Source: Pseudogymnoascus destructans (lineage: Eukaryota; Ascomycota; Leotiomycetes; Thelebolales; Thelebolaceae). Taken from it: a DNA stretch of 64,000 nt. The position numbers and the translations under genes are program-made. The stretch is from the NCBI RefSeq assembly GCF_001641265.1, contig NW_020167523.1, positions 1,178,001-1,242,000 on the forward strand, in the 5' to 3' direction. Position 1 is the first letter of the stretch. The number at the start of each line of letters is the position of its first letter. The notes beneath the pieces are model-generated. The model was not told where the DNA came from. It saw only the letters and a program-made list of their open reading frames with translations, and made no database searches. Shown in pieces: positions 55,547-64,000 of this stretch.

Positions 55547-55599
55547 ATAGATCATATACAATTTGATATTCATTATAGAGAACTTAAAGATAATAGTTA

Positions 55600-56090
55600 G
55601 CTCTGTTCTAAGTAAATTAATTAGTATATACGTACAGTTTGCAAGTGCTACAAGCATTGTATCATTGCTTTCTACATTGTCTATCATAAAATAGCCCAAC
55701 TTAGATGCAATACCATAGTCTCTTAAGGGCTTCTATGATATGAAGTGCTTGATTTACACCACTATGATCACCATCTACTTCCTTAAGCACTAAGTATAAG
55801 TGGCGCAAATCTCCATTCTCTGCAATATAGTGTCTAATGATGCTAATGATTGCAAGAGAATTTGGCGAAGTCTAGAGATCAACTGTTAAATGAACCTTAG
55901 ATAGTGCTGACTGTAGTTATTACTTGATGTGATTCTTTTCATGCTAAAAGGTCCTGATAGTCCACTCCGGAATTGTTGAATGAGAAGATGGTAGCTAAGT
56001 ATCTGCGTCTTTATTAATATATCGTAGAAGTGTCTAGAATTCCTCTTTCGAGTGATTGCAGGTCGGAGAATTGAGGCTTGTGAGCTACCT
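55600..56090 (-). mobile_element. degenerate hAT-family transposase
   Basis: The minus strand reads, with frame changes, LPSSHSTIR, SALSKVHLTVDL(stop)TSPN, SLAIISIIRHYIAENGDLRH, LYLVLKEVDGDHSGVNQALH, then KLGYFMIDNVESNDTMLVAL. The HLTxDLWTS..., H...G and GYFMxDN.xxNDT blocks are hallmarks of hAT transposases. The Trp of DLWTS is replaced by a stop, and another shift precedes GYFM. Dead element. Confidence 0.85.
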
Positions 56091-56594
56091 ACAACATATT
56101 TTGTTACTGTACCTTCCGTTTGTACTCTAGTATCGTACGACTAGAATAGCTGACTAATCAGCCCTAACCGTAAACGAGCTCCATTTCCCTCTAGAGTCGC
56201 AAAAAGTCCCGTGCCATTTGACTATTTTACTACAAGACAAATACGACACTTCTGATTGGCCAATTCACCCCCCAAAAAGAGTCACAAGGGTACAACACTA
56301 ACAACAACTACAACGCTAACCTCCGATCCCTCCGATCCCTTCTGTGTCTCCGATTATCGGCCACTTATCACCCTCTCCACTGCATTGGAACCAGAGCTCC
56401 AGCTAAAACCAAAACAATTATATCACTCCCCACCTCTCTCTCTCCTCTCTCCTGCTTACTTCTTTCTTCCTTCAACATCAAAAGAATATCTCATCCTGTT
56501 CCTGCTATATATCCTCAACTCAAGAAGCTGAAGTCTGCTTTGAGTCTGTCGTTCTCTGAGATATCTTTTTATCATCTTATAAATATACCCCACC
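56091..56594 (+). promoter_or_regulatory. leu1 promoter with CCAAT palindrome
   Basis: ATTGGCCAAT at 56255-56264, about 330 bp before the leu1 ATG, contains a CCAAT box on each strand. GCTGACTAATCAGC at about 56150-56163 is nearly palindromic and resembles a CpcA/Gcn4 half-site (TGACT), which would fit an amino-acid biosynthesis gene. CT-rich leader (56420-56560). Confidence 0.5.
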
Positions 56595-59144
56595 ATGCCT
56601 GTCGCCGAGGGTGCCCCGCGTACGCTGTACGATAAGGTCTTCCAGGACCACATTGTCGACGAGAGACTCGATGGCACAATCCTCCTCTACATTGGTAATT
56701 ATATTATCTTGATATACCAAAAAAATGAATTGCATTCTGACTTTCTCTCCCAGACAGACATTTAGTCCACGAAGTCACCTCACCTGTACGATTTTGCCCC
56801 TAGCCTGGCATTTTTGCCACCTTTGCTAACTGGAATGCAGCAAGCTTTTGAGGGATTGGAGAAGGCTGGCAGGAAAGTCCGAAGGCCCGACTGCACTTTG
56901 GCCACAACCGATCACGTACGTTAAGCCGCCTCTACACACTCTTATCCATTCACGCACGCCGTAATCTTCAGCTTCAACCGGACCCAAAATGCTAACATAC
57001 GCCCCTAACAGAATGTCCCAACCACCTCCCGCAAGAACCTCAAGAACATCGAGACCTTCGTCGAGGAGGAGGACTCGAGACTGCAATGCATGACGCTCGA
57101 GGAGAACGTCAAGAAATTCGGCATCACATACTTCGGCCTCGCCGATAAGCGCCAGGGCATCGTCCACATCATCGGTCCCGAGCAAGGCTTCACCCTCCCC
57201 GGCACCACCGTCGTCTGCGGCGACTCCCACACCTCCACACATGGCGCCTTCGGCGCCCTCGCCTTCGGCATCGGCACCTCAGAGGTCGAGCACGTCCTCG
57301 CCACCCAGACCATCATCACCAAGCGCTCCAAGAACATGAGGATACAAGTCAACGGCGAGCTCGCCCCCGGCGTGAGCTCCAAGGACGTCGTGTTGTACGC
57401 CATCGGCAAGGTCGGTACCGCCGGCGGAACCGGCGCCGTCATCGAGTTTTGCGGCTCCGTCATCCGCGGCCTCAGCATGGAGGCCCGCATGTCCATGTGC
57501 AACATGTCCATCGAGGCCGGCGCGCGCGCCGGCATGGTCGCCCCCGACGAGATCACCTTCGAGTACCTCAAGGGGCGCCCGCTCGCGCCGAAACCCGCAA
57601 CGGACGAGTGGGACCAGGCAATCAAGTACTGGACCAGCCTCAAGACTGACGAGGGCGCCAAGTTCGACGTCGATGTCCAGATCGACGGCGCGGACATCGC
57701 ACCCACGATCACATGGGGCACGAGCCCCGAGGACGTCGTCGCCATCACCGGCTCCATCCCCGACCCAGAGACCTTCGCCTCGGAGACCAAGAAGATCCAA
57801 GGCCGTCGCATGCTCGAGTACATGGGCCTCACCGCGGGCACTAAAATGGAAGACATCGAAGTCGACAAAGTCTTCATCGGCTCCTGCACCAACTCGCGCA
57901 TCGAAGATCTCCGCGTCGCCGCCCAGGTCGTCAAGGGCCGCCGCGTCGCCCCAAACATCAAGCGCGCCATGGTCGTCCCCGGCTCGGGCCTCATCAAGGA
58001 CCAAGCCGAGGCTGAGGGGCTCGATAAGATCTTCCTCGACGCAGGCTTCGAGTTCCGCGAGGCAGGGTGCAGTATGTGTCTCGGCATGAACCCAGACATC
58101 CTCTCCCCCCAAGAACGCTGCGCCTCGACCTCGAACCGCAACTTTGAAGGCCGCCAGGGCGCAGGAGGACGCACCCACCTCATGTCCCCCGCTATGGCCG
58201 CCGCGGCCGCAATCTCCGGCAAGCTAGCAGATGTCCGCAAGTACGCCCGCCCAGCCTCCCCCATCCCCCTCGACGCCCCTAAACTCGCCGCACACACCCC
58301 CGCGCCCTCGGCAGGGAAGGCGCACGTCGATGAGCGCGTCGAAACCGATGACGACGAGAAAGAGGCTATCGCGGACCAACCCCAGGATTCAGGGCCGCAG
58401 GTAAACACCACATCCCCCGGCTCCGCCGCTGAGGGGTTCCCGAAATTCACAACCCACCGCGGCATCGCTGCACCGATGGAGTTGGCGAATATCGACACCG
58501 ATGCCATCATCCCTAAACAGTTCCTCAAGACGATCAAGCGCACCGGGCTCGGCAGCGCGTTGTTCTACGCGTGGCGCTACCTCTCTGCCGGTGTCGAGAA
58601 TCCGGAGTTCGTGCTCAACAAACAGCCGTATCGGGATGCGAAGGTTTTGGTGGTTACGGGGGAGAACTTCGGGTGTGGATCCAGCAGAGAGCATGCGCCG
58701 TGGGCGTTGTTGGATTTCGGGATTAAATGCGTGATCGCGCCCTCCTTCGCAGATATCTTCTTCAACAACACCTTCAAGAACGGTATGCTCCCCATCGCCA
58801 TCTCCAACCCCACCGACCTCGCTGCCATCGCCTCCGAGGCGCGCGCCGGTCGCGAGATCGAGGTCGATTTGCCCGGACAGGAAATCAAGAATGAGAAGGG
58901 CGAGAAGATCTGTTCTTTCGATGTGGAGGAGTTCAGGAAACATTGCTTGGTGGAGGGGTTGGATGATATAGGACTCACCATGATGATGGATGAGCGTATC
59001 TCGGCGTTTGAGAAGAAGATGACGGAGCAGACGCCATGGTTGGATGGGAGGGGGTATTTGAAGAGGGGGGGAAAGGTGGTGGGTGCTGTGAAGGTGCCGA
59101 CTACGAATAGGGGGGAGGTGTTGAAGGAGCCTTTGGAGTGGTAG
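56595..59144 (+). CDS. leu1: 3-isopropylmalate dehydratase, fused large and small subunits
   Basis: Second step of leucine biosynthesis: isomerises 2-isopropylmalate to 3-isopropylmalate using a 4Fe-4S cluster. Exons 56595-56694, 56754-56785, 56841-56915 and 57012-59144 give 779 aa, full length for fungal Leu1. LeuC part: MPVAEGAPRTLYDKVFQDHI, DRHLVHEVTSP, GDSHTSTHGAFGALAFGIGT. Cluster Cys are C361 (SCTNSRIEDLR), C422 and C425 (GCSMCLGMNPD). SNRNFEGRQGAGGRTHLMSP closes the domain. A linker of about 70 residues leads to the LeuD part: MELANIDTDAIIPKQF and NFGCGSSREHAPWALLDFG. Three introns lie in the first 140 codons; the large last exon has a long shadow frame on the other strand. Confidence 0.98.
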
Positions 59145-59476
59145 ACTCCGTCAGAGGGCCCCGCCAGGTGGGCTTGTTGCTGAAGAGTGGGAAGAGGAGG
59201 AGATGGGGTGTTGCTTGTAGCTTGTTGCTAAGGATGGGAAAAGGGGGAGGCTCGAAGGGAATGGAAAGGCTCGAAAATTCGAGCATGTGCGCTTACTCGC
59301 GACTACGATACCGTTGTTTTGCTATGCAATGCATAGCTATCCACACATATCCACACTTTCCCTCGTGACACTGAACTTGTTGATTAATTACCCCCCCCCC
59401 CCTCCCCCTTCCTTATCCACCACTACCCCTCCCCCCCCGTTTTCGCATTCCCACCCACATAAACGTCACAACTCTA

Positions 59477-61206
59477 CTAAACACCCCTCCGCCTAACCCT
59501 CTCCCTCTCCTCAGCAACCTCCCTCGCGGCCGCCCGCGCCCCATTCCTCGGCGCATCCTCCCTCGTGCGGGCGATATCATACATACTACTCGCTTTCTTG
59601 AGCGGGCTATGCGCATGACTATATACACCCAGACTCCCTCCATCCCCGCTGCTTCCGGCGGGGCGTCTCGCACCTACTTCTGAGACCCGACTCCTCCCCC
59701 GCGCCTCATCGCCCGAGCCGGAATTGGTCCTGCTGAGGCCGCTGGAAGTGGCTCTTGCGACGGCGCGGCGGAGTATTCCATCCTCTCCACCAGAACCCGT
59801 GGGGCCTTCAGAACCGATTCGTCCCCCCATACTGGCGCGGTACTGCGGCTTCCTCTGTTTCATACTTGGCGTACGTAGCGGCGTGCTTTCGTGGTGCTGA
59901 AATTGCGGTTGCTGCTGCTGCTGGAACTGCGGTTGTTGATACACCTGCTGCTGGGACGAGGTAGGTTGGGTCTGATACCCCATCTGCCCCACCGGCGTCA
60001 TCGGCGTCTGCGGCGTCCCAAAGGGGGGGATCGAACGGGGGAGAGAATTGCGATTCGGTACCGCAGAGGGCGCGTGTGGGCTTATGTGCGCGGCGTAGTT
60101 GGGGTTGGGGTTTATCCTGAAGCCGCGGCGGAGGGTGGTTGTTGGGGCGTGTGTGGTGACCTCCTCTGCTGTGATAGAGATCGTTGATGCGTCGGGGTCG
60201 AATTCTGCTTCTTCCCCACCAGTTCCAGGGCCCGTACCCGTGGATATGGTGGTGGGAGGAGGAGAGGTAGAAGTCGAAATCTGTGTCCCCACATCTCGCA
60301 CCACGGGGTGAAGAGTGGGATGCACGAATTTCGTATCATATTCATTCAACACCTCCTTCTGAATCACCCTCCCATCCCTCTCCTTCTGCTGAAACCCCCT
60401 CACCAACACCCCCATCTGCAGACTCAACAACCCCTGCAACACCAACGCCGTCACAACCGTAAGACTCGCCCTATCTCCCCCCCCTACCGGCAATAACATC
60501 CAATACACCACCGCGTGCCCCGGCGAAAATAAGGTATACACCTCCAGTGCCAACGGAAGAGGATCCCAGACCGCGATCTCCCATACGTCGATGGTGGGGT
60601 CGGGATGTGCGCGTGAGGAGGCGGGAGAGGGGAGGAGGTGGGCGAGGAGTCGCATGGGGGAGGAGGTGGGGGGGAGGAGACGCGGACGAGGGTTGCGGAG
60701 GGGGTGATGGGGGGGCGGAGAGAGGGGTTTCGAAGAGTCGGTAGTGCCGTTTGCGGAGGAAGGTGTAGGTTGCGTTTGTGAGGGTGAGGAGGGTTAGGAG
60801 GGTTGTGAGGATGCGTGCCTGATTGTGTTTTGTTAGCTTTTGATTCGTTCTTTTATCCATTTATTCACCCCCCCCCCCCTTCTTGCCTTCCTACCCATGA
60901 CTTCGGCTTCGACCTCAACTCCAGTATAACGACCTAAAAACAAGAAGAACTCACCAACCACCCAACCCAATTCCCCCCACCTCCCCCATCCCCAAAAACA
61001 TCATCCTCCCTCGTCCTCCCCCCCCCACTATTCGCCCTCGCAAGCAACAACGCGAAATTCAACCCCATCCCCAACGCCCTCCCAAAAGCTGCCGTATCCC
61101 ATTCGCTCGTCTCCAGCTCCTCAGACACATAAAGTAAAAAGTCGAGAGGGTTGAGGTAGGCCTTTAGACGCTCGCCGAGGGGCTTGCGGCGCACGAGGCG
61201 CGGCAT
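59477..61206 (-). CDS. nur1: nuclear rim protein 1 (Nur1, DUF2418), frame broken in a homopolymer
   Basis: Inner nuclear membrane protein; in yeast Nur1 pairs with Lrs4-Csm1/CLIP to tether rDNA and silent chromatin. Exon 1 61206-60955 (84 codons, MPRLVRRKPLGERLKAYLNP, LDFLLYVSEELETSEWDT, GMGLNFALLLARANSG). The 136-nt intron ends CAG, and exon 2 starts at 60818 with ARILTTLLTLLTLTNATYTF and RKRHYRLFETPL. At the C7 run (60709-60715, G7 on plus) the frame must shift by one to continue ITPSATLVRVSSPPTSSPMR, then AHPDPTIDVWEIAVWDPLPL, FSPGHAVVYWMLLP and a disordered, Gln/Ser-rich C terminus. The downstream frame stays open for over 400 codons, so the break is recent or a sequence error. Divergent from vma7 with 321 bp between the starts. 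Confidence 0.88.
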
Positions 61207-61527
61207 CTTTGGTGCGTGTGTGTGTGTGGTTGGGGGGTTAGTGGCGCATTGCCGTGTGAAGGAGTCGAGATGGTGAGGTGGCAAGTTGGGCGTTGTCGAG
61301 GGCGTGGCGATGGCGTGGTGGGACTGTTTACAAGTCCGGCGGTTGATGAGGTGAGTGAGGTATAGCTCGACTCCCTCGCTAGGGCGGGATAAGCCTGTCC
61401 ATCCGCCACCGATAAGGCTAGCGCGGCGGCTGGGAACCACCGCCGCCGGCCAAGCTTGTATGTACACCACAGCTACGAGGTTGACTTGGAGCATCGCAAC
61501 AGCGCTGTTGCATCAACAACTTGCAAA
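61207..61527. promoter_or_regulatory. divergent nur1-vma7 promoter
   Basis: 321 bp between the two start codons. No TATA box evident; contains GT repeats near 61214-61230. Confidence 0.6.
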
Positions 61528-62252
61528 ATGTCCGCCGCCGCTGCTGCTGCGCATAAAGATCGCGAGTTCCTCGCTGTTATTGGGGATGAGGTTTGTCCCC
61601 CCCCTCCCTTCCCCTCCCTGTGCCCCCGACACTCCCCTCGATGCCTTGCTAACACGGTCCGTAGGACTCAGTAACCGGCCTACTCCTCGCGGGTATCGGA
61701 GTATGTTTATCTACCCCCCGTCGACGAAAGTAGAAGAGAGTAATTTACTAATTGGCAAACCGCAATAGCACGTCACACCCGCACCGGACTCACAGAAAAA
61801 CTTCCTCGTTGTGGATGCTAAGACTGAGACGGCGGATATTGAGGCTGCGTTTCAAAGGTTTACGACGGAGAGGAAGGATATTGGGATTTTGTTGATTAAT
61901 CAGCATGTATGTTGCTCTCTTTCTTTTTAGTCGTGGTGTTTCTATTTTAAGCTTTTACGGACCTTGGGGTGGGAGGGGTGGAAGGGGATGCGATGAGATG
62001 TCATGGGATACGAGGGATATGATGGAGAGGAAGATGGTGACATGAATGCATGGGATGGGGCGATAGGAAGGTTTATAAGAGGATTGGGCTAATACCACTC
62101 ACTGTCAACAGGTCGCCGAACGCATCCGCCACCGCGTCGACACCTACACAGCCGCCTTCCCCGCCGTCCTCGAGATCCCGAGTAAAGAGCACCCCTACGA
62201 CCCCGAGAAGGACAGTGTGTTGAGGAGGGTGAGGAGGTTGTTTGGGGAGTAG
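61528..62252 (+). CDS. vma7: V-type ATPase subunit F (Vma7)
   Basis: Subunit of the V1 central rotor stalk of the vacuolar proton pump. Four exons, 61528-61590, 61665-61700, 61769-61906 and 62112-62252, all ending in phase 0, give 125 aa, the usual length. Sequence: MSAAAAAAHKDREFLAVIGD, E/DSVTGLLLAGIG, HVTPAPDSQKNFLVVD, ERKDIGILLINQH, VAERIRHRVDTYTAAFPAVL and EIPSKEHPYDPEKDSVLRRV, a close match to the family throughout. The first intron uses the rarer GTTTGT donor; the last is unusually long for this window (205 nt). Confidence 0.96.
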
Positions 62253-62942
62253 ATGGGTTCAGTATCTACCCCTCTGCCTCCCTACTATAAGGGAGGGTGG
62301 GGGTAGAAGTGATTGGGGGAAGGGGGAGGGGATAGAGGGGATAGAGGGGATAGAGGTGGATGGGGGAAGGGGAAAGGGATAGAAGGGGTAGAAGTGGATG
62401 GGCGGGGCATGGAGGGGCGTTTATTGCACTGTTATGAAGCAAGGAATGGACCATTTAAGCGTGCTCTGAGGGGTTACGAGTGGGTGTGCGTGTAGCTGCA
62501 TCTGAAGAAAGGTGTGTGCATAGTATTTCGGCCTGAACTTGGTTATCAGAGCCAGTACCTGCATACCTGCCATAGATAGAATCACCACATTAATCCCATA
62601 AGGTCCCCGTATCTCGCTCAATCCAAGTCAAAACCGACACAGAGCCCAACACTCTACCACAGAACAACAGCCAAACATAAGTAGTCCATCATCTTAAAAT
62701 GCCACTGTAATAAATCTCATGCCAAACGCTACCTATGCCAACAAACAACTCGCGCCGCAAACACCAAAACCCCTCAAGCCTGGGTTGATTGAATCGTACT
62801 CCGCAGAGTCTCTCTACCTGTCTGTCTGTTCTGTATCGTGTGAAATAAGTCCATCCATCATCGTCGTCGTCGTGTCGCCTATTGCCCGCCTGCGCCTTTC
62901 CCACGGGAGGGAGGAAGGGAGGGAGGGAGGGGCGGGGGATGT
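62253..62942. other. convergent 3' interval between vma7 and NPC2-like gene
   Basis: GGGGATAGA repeats at about 62320-62410 and a GGGAGG run near 62905. No coding content. Confidence 0.5.
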
Positions 62943-63641
62943 TTATACCAATTCAAAAGCGCCAAAGGCACCCTTGAACTGCACCGTAGCGGAGAGACAA
63001 GTAATCTTCCTATCATCCTCGGTAAAGACATCAGCCGTAACCGTGTATTTTCCCTATAACAATCACCACAATCATTAGCCTCATTCCCCTCTCCCCAACC
63101 ACCACCAAATCCCCATCGGAAAGGACATGACATACTGGTGGAATCTGCGCCGGCAAATCAACCTCATTGGTAATCTTGGTCTCCCCGGCCTTGATGGGAC
63201 ACTCCATATCCACCTCCTTGATCTGCTCGCACAGATCGGCTGTCGTGCTGAGGAGCTTGATGAGGCCGTATTTGACTTGCAGGACGACGTAGGCGCCTTT
63301 GCTGATGTCTTCTTTGAAGGTGCCGATGGCTTCGATGGTTAGGGTTTTCCCGCTACATGAAGTCAGCTATCCATCCATGTATCTATCGATGGCAGAAGGT
63401 GAGAGGACGGAGATGAGACGCGACACGGAAGGAGGACTCACGCCAAAGGAGGATTCGGGTTCAAATTAACATGATCCAGCGTCAAGATATCATCCGCAAA
63501 CTCCGCAGAGCAGTGCTCAAGCGGCGACAGACCGGGTATCTTCTTATCAGCCTCGTCGAGGAGGAGCGACTGCTTGTCGTTCCAGATCGCCAACACGGAA
63601 GCGCTGAGGAGCAGCGGTGCGAGGGCAACTAGGAACTTCAT
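62943..63641 (-). CDS. NPC2-like phosphatidylglycerol/phosphatidylinositol transfer protein
   Basis: Secretory or vacuolar ML-domain lipid-binding protein of the fungal PG/PI-TP (NPC2) family; binds sterols or phospholipids. Exons 63641-63442, 63352-63136 and 63053-62943 give 175 aa. Signal peptide MKFLVALAPLLLSASVLA, then IPGLSPLEHCSAEFADDIL, LTLDHVNLNPNPPLAGKTLT, EAIGTFKEDISKGAYVVLQV, LCEQIKEVDMECPIKAG and GKYTVTADVFTEDDRKITCL. Four Cys in the mature part (EHC, DLC, MEC, ITC) are in the right order for the family's disulfides. Introns of 89 and 82 nt. Confidence 0.95.
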
Positions 63642-64000
63642 GGTTCCGGTTTCGCTGCTCTGCCTGTGGTGTTAGTATCGGGGTTGAGGGATTTGCGAAG
63701 GTGAAGTCGGGGAGTATTTCGACAGAGAAGAGGGATGTGAGTCGGGTGGTGGTTGAGCGGGTGATGGAGAGACAAGAGGAGGCGGGACTGGGAGTTGGGG
63801 GGGCGGTTCGGTGGTTGGGTCGTGTGGGAGAATGGGGGATTGTGATTGGTGGAGGGCGGGGATGGGGTGGGTGTAGAGGTACAACGGTGAGTTCGGGTGG
63901 GGGTTGGTGGGTGAGGTGGATGAGGGGGAGGTGGGTGGGAAATGACGTTGCGGGCTGTTGGGGGGGTGGCCCTAGAGTACCCATATCCTCCGTACTAACG
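63642..64000. promoter_or_regulatory. NPC2-like gene upstream region
   Basis: G-rich upstream flank of the NPC2-like gene up to the window edge; no other gene supported. Confidence 0.5.

Noticed and set aside
57005..58543. 512-residue and 299-residue minus-strand frames
   Set aside because: Antisense shadows of leu1, which matches its family along its whole length.
1..64000. tRNA or rRNA genes
   Set aside because: I looked for GGTTCGA-type B boxes in a plausible tRNA context and saw none that fold; a tRNAscan run would be decisive.

Overview
The window is nuclear DNA of a filamentous ascomycete (Pezizomycotina). The genes are single transcription units on both strands. They carry short GT..AG introns of about 47-205 nt, many with fungal CTAAC/CTGAC-like branch sites. 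The clearest taxonomic markers are a CreA-type carbon catabolite repressor, a fused LeuC-LeuD isopropylmalate isomerase, a fungal Nur1 protein and a DFG5-type GH76 enzyme. I cannot fix the class; Leotiomycetes-like is a guess. Intergenic DNA is rich in homopolymers, minisatellites and perfect inverted repeats.

Layout. 0-12 kb: cdc73 (Paf1 complex), divergent from a large unrecognised protein gene; cue1 (ER ubiquitin ligase cofactor); the 3' part of a GPI-protein-like gene; an ORC4 gene carrying AT-hooks and a PHD finger; a GH76 alpha-1,6-mannanase/transglycosidase. 12-25 kb: creA inside a very gene-poor, repeat-rich stretch, with 8.8 kb of gene-free DNA on its 5' side, including G-tracts, an 18-bp minisatellite and a MITE next to a 106-bp palindrome. 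25-32 kb: an unrecognised Ser/Pro-rich protein, a RecA/Rad51-family gene with an unusual Walker A, and a two-finger C2H2 regulator. 32-37 kb: gene-poor, with one decayed gene. 37-51 kb: mitochondrial ribosomal protein uL29m, Rab GDI, an unrecognised protein, a short-chain dehydrogenase pseudogene with five frame changes, a DHA1-like MFS transporter, and a 1112-residue unrecognised membrane-tailed protein. 51-56 kb: an AT-rich transposon graveyard (pogo-like and hAT relics, two 0.9-kb direct copies). 56-64 kb: leu1, nur1 (one frameshift in a homopolymer), vma7 and an NPC2-like lipid transfer protein.

The genes are mostly unrelated housekeeping genes; I see no biosynthetic cluster or defence island. 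The points most worth following are the AT-hook/PHD/ORC4 fusion, the RecA-like gene with Arg after the P-loop Lys and a coding minisatellite, the set of perfect intergenic hairpins, and the recurrent frame breaks in homopolymers, which may be biological or an assembly artefact.
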